Assembly: GCF_025963695.1 (NCBI RefSeq)
Contig: NZ_JAOQAH010000021.1
Span: 1-64,000, forward strand
Origin: Segetibacter sp.
Lineage (GTDB): Bacteria; Bacteroidota; Bacteroidia; Chitinophagales; Chitinophagaceae
Length of the DNA: 64,000 bases
Direction: 5' to 3'
The notes below the pieces were generated by a model. That model ran no database searches. It saw nothing but the letters and a program-made list of their open reading frames with translations, and was not told where the DNA came from. Within the stretch, counting starts at the first letter, position 1. Each line of letters opens with the position of its first letter. A program made the translations under genes and the position numbers. This document shows, in pieces, positions 54,701 through 63,439 of the stretch.

Positions 54701-55350
54701 TCGAGAATATGGGCGAAGTGAACCCTACAGCAATTGAGGCTTATACGGAAATGAAAAAGCGATATGATTTTATTGTAGAGCAAAAAAATGACCTGGTAGA
54801 TGCAAAGGAGAGTCTCATGCAAACCATCCAGGAAGTGGAGACAACGGCCAACCAAAAGTTTTTAGATACTTTCAACCAGGTGCGGGAGAATTTTCAAAAA
54901 GTATTTAAAACTCTATTTACAGAAGAGGACCAGGGAGATTTGATCCTGGTTGACCCTACAAATCTTGCGGAAAGTGGAATTGACATTATCGCAAAACCGA
55001 AAGGCAAACGCCCGAGCAGCATAGGTCAATTAAGCGGCGGAGAAAAAACTTTAACGGCAACTGCACTATTATTTTCAATTTACTTGATTAAACCAGCTCC
55101 TTTCTGTATTTTAGACGAGGTAGACGCACCGCTTGATGACGCGAACGTTGGAAAGTTTACAAAAATGATCCAGCAATTCAGTGAGAACAGTCAGTTTATA
55201 ATAGTTACACACAACAAGCAAACGATGAGTACGGTTGACGTTATTTACGGGGTGACTATGCAAGAGCCGGGTGTAAGTAAATTAGTGCCGGTAGACTTTA
55301 GAGGGTTAGCAGACACGCCTCCTTCAGCCAAAAAGGTGGCAATCGGATAA
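51793..55350 (+). CDS. smc: Chromosome segregation ATPase SMC
   Basis: A 1185-residue protein of normal SMC length. The N-terminal head has Walker A GIIGPNGCGKSNIIDSIR (about 30-47) and the following IGEQKISALR. Two coiled-coil arms (about 170-500 and 680-1000) flank a hinge (about 510-665) beginning GYPESVKFLHKNKNW. The C-terminal head has the signature SIGQLSGGEKTL and Walker B PFCILDEVDAPLDDANV. It condenses and segregates the chromosome as a dimer with ScpA and ScpB, whose genes are not in this window. The ATG at 51793 begins MRLKSLEIKGFKSFADK, the usual start. Confidence 0.97.
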   Translation: MRLKSLEIKGFKSFADKTVLNFDEGITGIIGPNGCGKSNIIDSIRWVIGEQKISALRSENLEALVFNGSRTRSASGLAEVSLTFENTKNLLPTEFSTVTVTRKFYKNGESEYRLNDVSCRMKDIHNLFMDTGISTDSYAIIELGMVDDIIRDKENSRRRMLEQAAGITIYKTRKKEAKAKLDATEGDLNRIEDLLFEINNQLKTLENQAKKAEKYYEIKKDYKEISVELAKASLEGFNDTYRELNEKQETETDKKIRLEAEVATEEAVIEQEKVGFIEKERSLQSMQHEFNDLVQKLRTHENEKKLATQKLQYLKEKEGSIKAFLDRAEGQVSGIDKSIEFTTLQLGEEEGKLGNLQQQLDEMKMDVAAKRQVFDDKRGTVDQLRRQYQEVQRKQFDAEKKVAVADSSIQNLQRALTQLQDERQQRESQLKQLEEQRLDKEQELEEKRVELRQLQEQHEATKQRILEAQQKMEGLRNRLAEESRKLDSKRNEYALLKSLIDSMEGYPESVKFLHKNKNWNHTAPILSDTIYVKEEYRAAVENVLEPYLNYYVVNDLEEGMQAVHLLDANQKGKANFFLLDRINNYKKTEEHQPANTIKALDVIEVEEKYKRLAEYLLCNVYIADDEAAMLDSDGGVVLEKHGKFVKGKFSLSGGSVGLFEGKKIGRAKNLEKLFSQIEAQEAVVNRIKAEIQAKHNEVIAYNDQLKENVIRQTQQEINNLTNQVFALQNKLENLTAMQNSSQKRLDELEGNLEANQDSIADVREELIGLNEQLQAASDNMKMQEQDYKLAEQDYNEVNRLFNESNLQLTRQQSKISALKTELNFKRNQLNDLTQQIENNKVQLKQATETIVDNEATLNDNDEFLVNLMRMKDEEEKKLNEADQAYYNVRNTLQAKESELRHKVKSKELIDHILTEIKDKLNELKLQLAGMKERLSVEFKIDLNEILDQARNTDTPVADLQAASDRMKKRLENMGEVNPTAIEAYTEMKKRYDFIVEQKNDLVDAKESLMQTIQEVETTANQKFLDTFNQVRENFQKVFKTLFTEEDQGDLILVDPTNLAESGIDIIAKPKGKRPSSIGQLSGGEKTLTATALLFSIYLIKPAPFCILDEVDAPLDDANVGKFTKMIQQFSENSQFIIVTHNKQTMSTVDVIYGVTMQEPGVSKLVPVDFRGLADTPPSAKKVAIG

Positions 55351-55579
55351 AAAAGGTTTTTGTTTTTCTTTTGTAATAGATAGTGTAGTAAGAGCCGCTT
55401 TTGCGGTTCTTGCTGTTTTAGGCCACCAAGGTATGTAGTGCCTGCTAATATTTACGATCACTCTACAAGCACTCCTAATTTTTCTACCAGTTACTTTGCC
55501 TCCGGTAAATAGGTGAGTCGGCACAGGAATCATGTTTTAATGCTATTGCTTAATTTTAATTAAAATTTTATCTAAAGTG

Positions 55580-55611
55580 TTTGAACAAAAAATTTATACG
55601 ATTTATCTTTG
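55580..55611 (+). promoter_or_regulatory. Bacteroidota-type promoter
   Basis: TTTG at 55580-55583 and TATCTTTG at 55604-55611 are separated by 20 bases, a close match to the primary sigma consensus of the phylum (TTTG ... TAnnTTTG). The ATG of the small protein gene follows 38 bases later. Confidence 0.75.
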
Positions 55612-55648
55612 CTTATCCTTTTTTTATCCATCTATAAAACCTTCTAAT

Positions 55649-55906
55649 ATGAATATTCATTTCAATTTTCACGGTTCTACTTACAACGCGGGGCTGGCGA
55701 AACAAGGAGATAATAAATTGGAAGTGCTAATTAAGGACGATGTGTTGGAAAAGCAGTTCGGGCATTCTCTTCCATTTTACATTCAAAACAAGTCAGTCAA
55801 TTTCGATACTTATAATCGCTCGCATTCTGATTTATATGCTTTAAATGCTTCCATTTCTAAAGCTATAGTGGAACAGTGCTCTGAGATCTTAGAGTCGTCA
55901 AATTAA
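55649..55906 (+). CDS. Conserved small protein of unknown function
   Basis: An 85-residue protein from the ATG at 55649 (MNIHFNFHGSTYNAGLAKQG); an upstream frame extension to 55577 would run into the promoter and is rejected. It is beta-rich at the start, contains LPFYIQNKSVNFDTYN in the middle and ends in a helix SISKAIVEQCSEIL. It has no signal or membrane segment. The strong promoter before it and the terminator after it argue for a real single gene. No family was recognised. Confidence 0.65.
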   Translation: MNIHFNFHGSTYNAGLAKQGDNKLEVLIKDDVLEKQFGHSLPFYIQNKSVNFDTYNRSHSDLYALNASISKAIVEQCSEILESSN

Positions 55907-55934
55907 TTGTTCTCTTTTAAATATTTAGCAAAGC

Positions 55935-55979
55935 AAAAAAAGGGTATAGCATTTATTAAATCTGCTATACCCTTTTTTT
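55935..55979. terminator. Bidirectional hairpin terminator
   Basis: A perfect 17-base stem (AAAAAAAGGGTATAGCA, reverse complement at 55963-55979) encloses an 11-base loop. It separates the convergent small-protein gene and gcvP. Confidence 0.92.
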
Positions 55980-55996
55980 TTAAGTTATTCTTTCTA

Positions 55997-58879
55997 CTAA
56001 TTCACCCCCATTTCCTGGTATGCTTCGATTGGTTCACATGTGCAAATCAAATTTCTGTCGCCATAAGTGTTGTTTACACGACTGATAGCCGGCCAAAATT
56101 TGCTGTGCCGTAAATAATCAAGAGGAAATGCAGCTTGTGATCGGCTATAAGAATGATCCCAATCATCAGCGGTTATTACCTGTAAGCTATGAGGTGCGTT
56201 TTTCAATACATTATCAACCCTATCGGCCTTTCCATTTTCAATGGCTACAATCTCTTCATGTATATTTATTAATGCGTCACAAAAACGATCAAGCTCAGTT
56301 TTAGGTTCACTTTCAGTAGGCTCAATCATAATAGTTCCTGCAACCGGAAAACTTAAAGTTGGTGCGTGGAAGCCATAATCCATTAAACGCTTTGCAACAT
56401 CTTCCGCTTCAACACCAAGGTTTTTGAAAGGGCGCAAGTCAACAATAAACTCATGGGCGCACGTATTGTTCTTTCCACTGTACAAAATTTTGTAATGGCC
56501 TTCAAGCCTTGCCTTCATGTAATTAGCGTTAAGAATAGCATACTCCGTTGCCTTTCTCAATCCTTCTGCACCTAACAATTTGATGTAAGCATAACTAATC
56601 AGCAAAATGCTTGCAGAGCCATAAGGAGCTGCACTTACCGCATTCGCAACATTTCCTTTGTTGATATTTACATGTCCTGGTAAAAAAGGTGCCAGTTTCT
56701 CATTGACGCAAATCGGTCCCATACCTGGTCCGCCACCGCCATGCGGTATTGCAAAGGTTTTGTGCAGGTTAAGGTGACATACATCAGCGCCAATAAACCC
56801 AGGAGCAGTTAAACCCACCTGCGCATTCATATTAGCTCCGTCCATGTAAACCATACCACCGTGTTCGTGAACGGTGTTACAAATTTCCCTGATACTTTCC
56901 TCAAACACACCGTGCGTACTGGGGTACGTAACCATTAATCCCGCAAGCACGTCTTTATATTTTTCAGCATTCTTTCTCAGATCTTCCACATCAATATTTC
57001 CCGCTTCGTCACATTTAGTAACTACGACTTTAAATCCGGCCATTACCGCACTTGCAGGGTTTGTTCCATGGGCAGATATTGGAATGAGAATCACATTTCT
57101 GTGTGCTTCATTCCTGTCTTCATGGTAACCTTTTATTGCAAGCAAACCTGCATACTCCCCCTGTGCACCACTGTTTGGTTGCAAAGAGGTGGTAGCAAAA
57201 CCTGTAATGTTACTGAGCCATTGTTCCAATTCAACCACTATCTGATGATAACCCTGCCACTGGTCAGTCGGTGCAAAAGGATGCATTTTTGAAAACTCGG
57301 CCCAGCTTACGGGAATAAGTTCCGTTGCAGAATTAAGCTTCATGGTACAGCTACCTAAAGGAATCATAGAGTTGTCAAGACTAAGGTCTTTGTTCTCTAA
57401 AAACTTCAGGTAACGCATCATTTCTGTTTCACTGTGGTGTGTATTAAAGACAGGATGCAAAAGAAATGCAGAAGTTCTGGTTAATGAAGCTGGAATATTA
57501 TCAAGGTTGGTGTCATATTCAAACATTACACCTGCATCACCCATGCCTTTTATCTCGGCAAACAAATGAAGTATATCAAGCACGTCACATTGCGCTGTTG
57601 TTTCATCTATCGATATTCCAACAAAGCCTTCCTGAAAATAATGAAAGTTAATTTGTTGCGCTTCAGCCAGTTTACGCAGCCCTGCAACATCATCTACCTT
57701 CACTTTTATAGTGTCAAAGTAATATTGATTTACCTGTTCAAAACCCATTTCTTTCAGCTCTTTGCTTAAAGAATGCGCAAGAAGACTAACGCGAGTAGCA
57801 ATATTTTTCAAGCCTGCCGAACCGTGATACACAGCATACATGGCAGCCATATTAGCAAGTAAAGCCTGGGCAGTACAAATGTTGCTCGTTGCTTTTTCAC
57901 GACGAATGTGTTGCTCACGTGTTTGTAAAGCCATGCGTAAAGCGCGGTTACCCTGCGTGTCAATGCTTACCCCAATAATACGTCCCGGAATTACGCGCTT
58001 AAATTCATCCTTAGTAGCAAAAAAAGCAGCATGTGGTCCGCCAAATCCCATTGGCACACCAAAACGTTGGCTTGAACCTATTGCCACATCAGCACCCAAT
58101 TCTCCCGGCGGAGTTAATAATATAAGTGCAAGCAGATCGGTAGCAGTCACCACTTTTGCATCTACAGCCCGTGCTTTTTCAAAAAAGCTTCGGTAATCTT
58201 CAACGGCCCCATCGCTTTTGGGATATTGTACAATTACACCAAAGTATGTCTCGTCAAGTTCTGCGGTTTTAAAATCCCCAATCACTAATTCTACCTTAAT
58301 TGGAGTTGCCCTTGTCAAAAGCACGTCTTTTGTTTGGGCAAAAACGTTTTCATCCACAAAAAATTTAGGAGCAGTTATTTTTTCACCCTTGTTCTTGTTA
58401 TTAAAAAGCATTGCCATCGCTTCGGCAGCAGCAGTTCCCTCATCAAGCAGCGAAGCGTTGGCAATAGGCAGTGCAGTGAGATCGCTAACCATTGTTTGAA
58501 AGTTCAACAAACTTTCTAAACGCCCCTGTGCAATTTCTGCCTGGTAGGGGGTGTATTGAGTGTACCATCCCGGATTTTCAAAAAGGTTTCGAAGGATGAC
58601 TGTTGGTGTAATCGTATCGTAGTACCCCTGGCCAATATAGCTTTTGAATACTTTATTTTTTGACGCAGTTTTCCGTAGCTCTTTCAAATATTCATATTCG
58701 CTAACCGGGCCTGCCACATCTAACGTCTTTTCAAGACGAATATCCTGCGGAACGGTTTTTTCTATCAGCTCATTCAGCGATCCTACCCCTATCGTTTCCA
58801 GCATTTCTACTGTCTCTTGTTCACTCGGTCCAATGTGCCTTTCCTGAAATTCCCTTGCCTGTTGTTCAAATAAATTCAT
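55997..58879 (-). CDS. gcvP: Glycine dehydrogenase (decarboxylating), P-protein
   Basis: A 960-residue PLP enzyme that decarboxylates glycine and passes the aminomethyl group to the lipoyl arm of GcvH. The single-chain form is present with both halves: the N-terminal half ([20 protein letters not shown], near 80-99) and the active C-terminal half with the PLP lysine in [19 protein letters not shown] (about 695-713). It begins [16 protein letters not shown], typical for GcvP. The genes gcvT and gcvH are not in the window. No glycine riboswitch is evident upstream. Confidence 0.97.
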   Translation of the reverse strand: MNLFEQQAREFQERHIGPSEQETVEMLETIGVGSLNELIEKTVPQDIRLEKTLDVAGPVSEYEYLKELRKTASKNKVFKSYIGQGYYDTITPTVILRNLFENPGWYTQYTPYQAEIAQGRLESLLNFQTMVSDLTALPIANASLLDEGTAAAEAMAMLFNNKNKGEKITAPKFFVDENVFAQTKDVLLTRATPIKVELVIGDFKTAELDETYFGVIVQYPKSDGAVEDYRSFFEKARAVDAKVVTATDLLALILLTPPGELGADVAIGSSQRFGVPMGFGGPHAAFFATKDEFKRVIPGRIIGVSIDTQGNRALRMALQTREQHIRREKATSNICTAQALLANMAAMYAVYHGSAGLKNIATRVSLLAHSLSKELKEMGFEQVNQYYFDTIKVKVDDVAGLRKLAEAQQINFHYFQEGFVGISIDETTAQCDVLDILHLFAEIKGMGDAGVMFEYDTNLDNIPASLTRTSAFLLHPVFNTHHSETEMMRYLKFLENKDLSLDNSMIPLGSCTMKLNSATELIPVSWAEFSKMHPFAPTDQWQGYHQIVVELEQWLSNITGFATTSLQPNSGAQGEYAGLLAIKGYHEDRNEAHRNVILIPISAHGTNPASAVMAGFKVVVTKCDEAGNIDVEDLRKNAEKYKDVLAGLMVTYPSTHGVFEESIREICNTVHEHGGMVYMDGANMNAQVGLTAPGFIGADVCHLNLHKTFAIPHGGGGPGMGPICVNEKLAPFLPGHVNINKGNVANAVSAAPYGSASILLISYAYIKLLGAEGLRKATEYAILNANYMKARLEGHYKILYSGKNNTCAHEFIVDLRPFKNLGVEAEDVAKRLMDYGFHAPTLSFPVAGTIMIEPTESEPKTELDRFCDALINIHEEIVAIENGKADRVDNVLKNAPHSLQVITADDWDHSYSRSQAAFPLDYLRHSKFWPAISRVNNTYGDRNLICTCEPIEAYQEMGVN

Positions 58880-59325
58880 GTCGTGTTTATAAGTTAGGTA
58901 CTTGTTTATGATTTGTTTTGTTTCCTGCTATTGAATGTGCTGCAACATCGTTGTGTCACTCACTTCTACGGCAAATCATTTGTATGCTTTTTTCGAAGCC
59001 GATGCTAACAAACATTAGGCAATGAAAAATGTTGGCGAAGTAATCGCTAGGCCCGATATACTATTTATGTTCCGGGATAAGTATAATTTGAAAAAGATTT
59101 GCAAATTTAAGGTGCTAACGGCATATTACCGAAAGGGCAAATCATAGTAAACCCCGCTTCAATGTTTTTAACATCGTCTTTTTCTGTTAAACTAATCACT
59201 TTTGCCTTTCAAAAGGTTTTATAGCCCCATTTTTAAAATGGCTTAGTTTTTAAAGACATACTTTTGCGGATTAATTAAAGTAAGAAAATGTATTTCTACA
59301 CGGCTTTTTACTTATCACACAATTC
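58880..59325. other. Divergent intergenic region between gcvP and era
   Basis: It holds one strong copy of the dispersed repeat (58946-58969). A TACTTTTG box at 59259-59266, 60 bases before the era ATG, is a possible -7 promoter element with a weak -33 region. No riboswitch or RNA gene was recognised. Confidence 0.45.
58946..58969 (+). repeat. Dispersed 24-base intergenic repeat, copy K
   Basis: This is of the TGTGTCACT subtype followed by CACTTCTAC. It lies 66 bases upstream of the gcvP start. An inverted copy lies on the other side of era. Confidence 0.8.
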
Positions 59326-60201
59326 ATGAAAGTAGGTTTTGTTAACATATTCGGAAAGCCAAATGCAGGCAAAAGCACCTTGTTAAATGCTCTGGTTGGT
59401 GAAAAAATGGCTATAGTTAGTCATAAGGTACAAACTACCCGACATCGCATTAAGGCTTTTTTAAACAAAGAATGGGAATACCAGATTATTTTCTCAGACA
59501 CTCCAGGCATTATTGAGCCAAAATATAAGCTGCACGAAAAAATGATGAAAGCTGTAAAAAGCAGCCTTGAAGATGCAGATGTTGCACTGTTACTTGTTGA
59601 AGTGAATGACAACTGGGAAGAGGCTGACAAAATTTTTTCGTCGTTGAGGCTTAAAGTTCCATGTATTGTCATCACCTCAAAAACGGATTTGGCAAAAGAT
59701 AACCGGGAGGAAGAGGCGAAAGCTTTTTTCTCAGCTAAATCCTATTGCAAAGAATGGATTGGAATATCGGTTACAGCGGGAAGAAATGTAGACAAATTGC
59801 TGGAATTGATATTGAAGTATTTGAAAGAAGGACAGCCATTTTACGATGAAGAAGACTTGACGGATCTGCCAACGAAGTTTTTTGTAGGCGAAATTGTAAG
59901 GGAAAAAATCTTTGAATTGTTTGAGCAGGAGATTCCCTACGATACTACGGTAATGGTAAATGAATTCAAAGAGAAGTCAAGCCTTGTAAAAATACAGGCA
60001 GATATCATTGTTCAGCGTGAAAGTCAAAAGGCGATTATTTTAGGTGAAGGTGGAAAAATGATAAAACAAGTGGGAAGTCTCGCGAGAAAGGATATTGAAG
60101 AGTTTTTGGGACAAAAGATTTTCCTGGAATTATTTGTGAAGGTGAAAAACAAGTGGCGGGATGATGATTTTAAGTTGAAGGAATATGGGTATAATTCGTG
60201 A
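59326..60201 (+). CDS. era: Ribosome-assembly GTPase Era
   Basis: A 291-residue GTPase that binds the 3' end of 16S rRNA during 30S maturation. The G1 motif is FGKPNAGKSTLLNAL, G2 lies in the QTTRHR stretch, G3 is FSDTPGIIEP and G4 is TSKTDLA (NKxD in most GTPases). The KH RNA-binding domain near the C terminus has IIVQRESQKAIILGEGGKMI. The length is as expected. der, another ribosome GTPase gene, follows 217 bases downstream. Confidence 0.96.
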   Translation: MKVGFVNIFGKPNAGKSTLLNALVGEKMAIVSHKVQTTRHRIKAFLNKEWEYQIIFSDTPGIIEPKYKLHEKMMKAVKSSLEDADVALLLVEVNDNWEEADKIFSSLRLKVPCIVITSKTDLAKDNREEEAKAFFSAKSYCKEWIGISVTAGRNVDKLLELILKYLKEGQPFYDEEDLTDLPTKFFVGEIVREKIFELFEQEIPYDTTVMVNEFKEKSSLVKIQADIIVQRESQKAIILGEGGKMIKQVGSLARKDIEEFLGQKIFLELFVKVKNKWRDDDFKLKEYGYNS

Positions 60202-60245
60202 TAAGGAACAAGAAATAATGAATAATGCGCAGCGAGCTTTTATTA

Positions 60246-60279
60246 TTAATTGTTCATTTTTAGTTCTTAATTGTTCATT
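60246..60279. repeat. 13-base direct repeat, TTAATTGTTCATT
   Basis: The word occurs at 60246-60258 and again at 60267-60279, 21 bases apart, in the AT-rich gap between era and der. It is a simple-sequence type repeat with no evident function. Confidence 0.6.
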
Positions 60280-60290
60280 GTTCTCCACAG

Positions 60291-60314
60291 GTACAAGTGA
60301 GTGACACAACGATG
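60291..60314 (-). repeat. Dispersed 24-base intergenic repeat, copy L
   Basis: On the minus strand this reads with core TGTGTCACT and tail CACTTGTAC, one base different from copy B. It lies 105 bases before the der start. Confidence 0.8.
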
Positions 60315-60418
60315 TGGATAAAAGAACAGGTGCTTGTACCAAAAAAATTAATAACACAATCTTTCCCGTTTGGGTTAGAATTAAAAAACAAACAGCCCTT
60401 TGAGGGGTTTAGGGTCTT

Positions 60419-61732
60419 ATGGTATTTACAGTAGCAATAGTTGGACGCCCAAATGTGGGCAAGAGTACATTTTTTAATCGCCTTCTCGAGCAGAGAAAGG
60501 CAATTGTTGATGATATTAGCGGTGTAACCCGCGACCGTCAATATGGAGTAACTGAGTGGATCGGTAAAGCATTTAACGTAATTGACACAGGTGGCTTTGT
60601 ACCCAATACCTCTGACGTTTTTGAGACAGAAATTCGCAAACAGGTAAAAATCGCGATAGAAGAGGCAAACGCTATCATTTTTATGGTAGATGTAACTACC
60701 GGTATAACTGACCTTGATCAGTCTGTGGCGGACCTTTTACGACGCAGTACAAAGCCGGTTTTTTTGTGCGTTAATAAGGTAGATAATAGCCAAAGGATGT
60801 TAGAGGCCACAGAGTTTTACAGCCTTGGTTTTGAAAAAATATTTTTTGTAAGCAGCATCAGTGGTAGCGGGTCGGGCGAAATTTTGGATGCTGTTGCTGA
60901 GTTAATAACTCCCGAATCATCTGAGGATGCATTAGAGAATAACGACTTACCTAAGTTTGCAATTATCGGTCAACCAAACGTTGGAAAATCTTCTTTGCTA
61001 AATGCATTGGTAGGGCAGGAGCGAACAATTGTAAGTGATATTGCCGGTACAACCCGCGATACGATACATACGCATTATAACATGTTTCAAAAGGAGTTTA
61101 TCCTTATTGATACAGCCGGTATCCGCCGCAAGACTAAGGTGAGTGAAGACCTGGAATTTTATTCGGTAATTCGTGCGATAAGAGCAATGGATGAAGCCGA
61201 TGTTTGCTTGTTAATACTCGATGCTTCAAATGGTATCACTGCCCAGGACCTAAACATTTTTAGCCTTGCTGTTAAGAAAGGTAAAGGAGTGGTGGTGCTG
61301 GTGAATAAATGGGACCTGGTAGAAAAAGAAACGAACACTGCCCGGGACTACGAGAAAAGGTTAAAAGAGAAACTTGCTCCGTTTACTGATGTGCCGATCC
61401 TTTTTATATCGGTAAAAGAAAAAACCAGGATTATGAAGGCGATGGAAGTTGCACTTGAGGTGTATGAAAATAAGACACAAAAAGTGGCTACTTCGAAGCT
61501 TAATGATATTATGCTGAAAGCCGTGGAAGCTTACCATGCGCCGGTTGTTAGAGGAAATGCTGTTACGATAAAGTATGTTACGCAACTTCCAACACACGTT
61601 CCGTCGTTTGCATTTTTTACAAATTACCCTGATGATATACGGGCGCCTTATAAAAACTACCTTGAAAATCAACTAAGGCAGAACTTTAAGTTTACCGGTG
61701 TACCAATCAGAATCTTCTTCAGGAAAAAGTAG
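60419..61732 (+). CDS. der: Double-GTPase ribosome assembly factor Der (EngA)
   Basis: A 437-residue protein with two tandem G domains and a KH-like end, required for 50S subunit maturation. Domain 1 has GRPNVGKSTFFNRL, DTGGFVPN and NKVDNS. Domain 2 has GQPNVGKSSLLNAL, DTAGIRRKTKV and NKWDLV. The last 100 residues are the KH-like domain with RGNAVTIKYVTQLPTHVPSF. The ATG at 60419 is followed at once by the first G1 motif and is secure. Confidence 0.97.
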   Translation: MVFTVAIVGRPNVGKSTFFNRLLEQRKAIVDDISGVTRDRQYGVTEWIGKAFNVIDTGGFVPNTSDVFETEIRKQVKIAIEEANAIIFMVDVTTGITDLDQSVADLLRRSTKPVFLCVNKVDNSQRMLEATEFYSLGFEKIFFVSSISGSGSGEILDAVAELITPESSEDALENNDLPKFAIIGQPNVGKSSLLNALVGQERTIVSDIAGTTRDTIHTHYNMFQKEFILIDTAGIRRKTKVSEDLEFYSVIRAIRAMDEADVCLLILDASNGITAQDLNIFSLAVKKGKGVVVLVNKWDLVEKETNTARDYEKRLKEKLAPFTDVPILFISVKEKTRIMKAMEVALEVYENKTQKVATSKLNDIMLKAVEAYHAPVVRGNAVTIKYVTQLPTHVPSFAFFTNYPDDIRAPYKNYLENQLRQNFKFTGVPIRIFFRKK

Positions 61733-61793
61733 GTGGCAAAAGAATTGCTAATAATTCTAATATTATTTATCCCACTTATTTAAATACTAGTAA

Positions 61794-62048
61794 ATGAAAA
61801 AGGTATTGTCAATTGTTATAATAGCAGCAAGTTTAACAGCTTGCGGAGGTGGAAATAGTGAATCCGGTACTGTAGGAGGAGATAGTGCGCAAAAGGCTTT
61901 TGATAGTGTACAACAGACCGGCGACACATCGGCACTAAATAGCGTTATGGGCGATAGCACCTCGGCAAGTGGCATTCATGGACAAGGTTCGGGTTCAAGA
62001 GTCGGTGGTGGTAAGTCGGGTGAGCCACAAAAGCAAGGTGGAAAATAA
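61794..62048 (+). CDS. Small Gly/Ser-rich lipoprotein
   Basis: An 84-residue lipoprotein with lipobox IIAASLTAC (Cys about 17) after KKVLSIVI. The mature chain is very rich in Gly, Ser, Asp and Gln (GGGNSESGTVGGDSAQKAFD) and appears unfolded. It lies 61 bases after der, so it may be co-transcribed, and a hairpin at 62080-62110 follows. No function is known; small disordered lipoproteins of this kind are frequent in the phylum. Confidence 0.75.
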   Translation: MKKVLSIVIIAASLTACGGGNSESGTVGGDSAQKAFDSVQQTGDTSALNSVMGDSTSASGIHGQGSGSRVGGGKSGEPQKQGGK

Positions 62049-62079
62049 TTTGAATTTGATTTAACTGAAGTAATACACG

Positions 62080-62110
62080 AACCTTCCTTTGTACCGGGGA
62101 GGTTTTTTAT
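62080..62110 (+). terminator. Probable hairpin terminator
   Basis: AACCTTCC and GGGGAGGTT pair with one bulge around an 8- to 10-base loop, followed by TTTTTAT. It closes the der-lipoprotein unit. Confidence 0.65.
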
Positions 62111-62206
62111 TGACGCCCCGCCCGTGGGTGGTTACAGTTACAACGACCGGAAAAAATATTTTTAAATGGTATTAAAGTACTAGACAACTTGCCCCTTTAA
62201 ATCTGC

Positions 62207-62818
62207 ATGACACCTGAACGTGAAGACAAATTATTGACTGTTCTACAGAAACGACAAAATAATTTAACCGTAGTATTGGAAAACGTTTTGGACCCGCACA
62301 ACGAGTCTGCAGTAATGCGTACGTGCGACTCGGTAGGCATACAAGACATTTTTATTATAAATAACAGGAAGCCACCCAAAAGGGCAGTGGGTTTCAGAAG
62401 TGGCGGCAGTGCCAAGAAGTGGCTTACAGTTCACGATTTCACTAATGCCGAAGAATGCTTTAAGGAATTGAAAAACAGGTATAGTAAGATATTAACGACT
62501 CACCTTGGCACAAATTCCGTAAGTGTATACGATATTGATTTTACCCAAAGCATTGCATTGGTTTTTGGCAACGAGTGGTTTGGAGTGAGTGAGGAGGTTA
62601 GAGCTATGTCGGACGGGAATTTTGTAATTCCTCAGATGGGAATGGTACAAAGTCTAAACATTTCTGTGGCCTGTGCTGTAAGCCTGTACGAGGCTTACAG
62701 GCAGAAAGAGAAAGCGGGTCATTATCAAAAACAACATTTGTCAAACGACAGAATGCACAAGCTTTTTAACGAATGGGGGCTCAAACAACAGGACGTTGCT
62801 GAAAAGGAACAACACTAA
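62207..62818 (+). CDS. trmH: SpoU/TrmH-family tRNA (Gm18) 2'-O-methyltransferase
   Basis: A 203-residue SPOUT enzyme that methylates the 2'-O of a guanosine in tRNA (Gm18 in TrmH). Motif 1 is LENVLDPHNESAVMRTCDSV with the catalytic Arg, motif 2 is IALVFGNEWFGVSEEV, and motif 3 is IPQMGMVQSLNISVACAVSL, forming the trefoil knot. The C terminus extends a basic helix (EAYRQKEKAGHYQKQ) seen in TrmH. Confusion with other SpoU enzymes is possible, but the short N terminus and length favour TrmH. It overlaps the reading frame upstream of the thioredoxin gene. Confidence 0.87.
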   Translation: MTPEREDKLLTVLQKRQNNLTVVLENVLDPHNESAVMRTCDSVGIQDIFIINNRKPPKRAVGFRSGGSAKKWLTVHDFTNAEECFKELKNRYSKILTTHLGTNSVSVYDIDFTQSIALVFGNEWFGVSEEVRAMSDGNFVIPQMGMVQSLNISVACAVSLYEAYRQKEKAGHYQKQHLSNDRMHKLFNEWGLKQQDVAEKEQH

Positions 62819-62822
62819 TTAT

Positions 62823-63317
62823 ATGAAAAAAGTATTTGTTTTAGCGGCTTTAATGGTCAGCATTTTATCTATAAACGCTTGCGCCCAGTCTGGTTCCTCT
62901 ACTGCCATTAAAAAGGTGTCTGCGAAGGAAGTTAAAAAAATGATCGACAATAGTACGGGGCCTATGATTGTAAATTTCTGGGCCACCTGGTGCGGACCGT
63001 GTATTAGAGAGATCCCGTGGTTTGATAGTATTATGACTGAGAAAAACTCTACCGTTAAACTTGTTTTAGTTAGCCTTGACTATAAATCGGAATATTCGAA
63101 ATTGGCGGCTTTTGTGAAGAAGCGTGGGTACAAAGGCGAAGTATTATACCTTGATGAAACAGATGCGGATAAATACATTGCTACTATTGAACCCAAATGG
63201 AAAGGAGCAATTCCAGCTTCTATATTTGTAAATAACGCTACAAAATATTACCAGTTCTTCGGCGAGCAGATACCTAAGCAAAGATTTGAAATGGAGCTGG
63301 ATAAGTTGGGGAAGTAA
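62823..63317 (+). CDS. TlpA/ResA-like thioredoxin lipoprotein
   Basis: The ATG at 62823 precedes a signal peptide with lipobox ILSINAC (Cys about 20); the protein is 164 residues. The thioredoxin fold has the active site FWATWCGPCIREIPWFDSI and the cis-Pro region IPASIFVNN, followed by the ending EQIPKQRFEMELDKL. It reduces disulfides in periplasmic proteins or apocytochromes. An upstream start at 62796 within the methyltransferase gene is unlikely. The gene follows the methyltransferase gene by 4 bases and may share its transcript. Confidence 0.9.
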   Translation: MKKVFVLAALMVSILSINACAQSGSSTAIKKVSAKEVKKMIDNSTGPMIVNFWATWCGPCIREIPWFDSIMTEKNSTVKLVLVSLDYKSEYSKLAAFVKKRGYKGEVLYLDETDADKYIATIEPKWKGAIPASIFVNNATKYYQFFGEQIPKQRFEMELDKLGK

Positions 63318-63437
63318 GCTGCGAGCCGTTAGCTATAAGCTGCCAGCTTATTAAAGCGAGTTTAGTCAATTTGTCAAATACTACTTATATAGCAAAACAT
63401 AAAAGCTCGCAGCTTGAAACGAACAGCTGGCAGCTTT
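63316..63437. repeat. Compound AGCTGC-type inverted repeat
   Basis: The left half has AAGCTGCGAGC (63316-63326) and AAGCTGCCAGCTT (63337-63349). The right half has the inverted GCTCGCAGCTT (63405-63415) and AGCTGGCAGCTTT (63425-63437). The two units are thus repeated in inverted order around a 50-base AT-rich centre, forming a potential large cruciform between convergent genes. Confidence 0.65.
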
Positions 63438-63439
63438 GC

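Noticed and set aside
58880..59325. Glycine riboswitch upstream of gcvP
   Set aside because: No paired aptamer-like conserved blocks were seen in the leader; nothing beyond a repeat copy.
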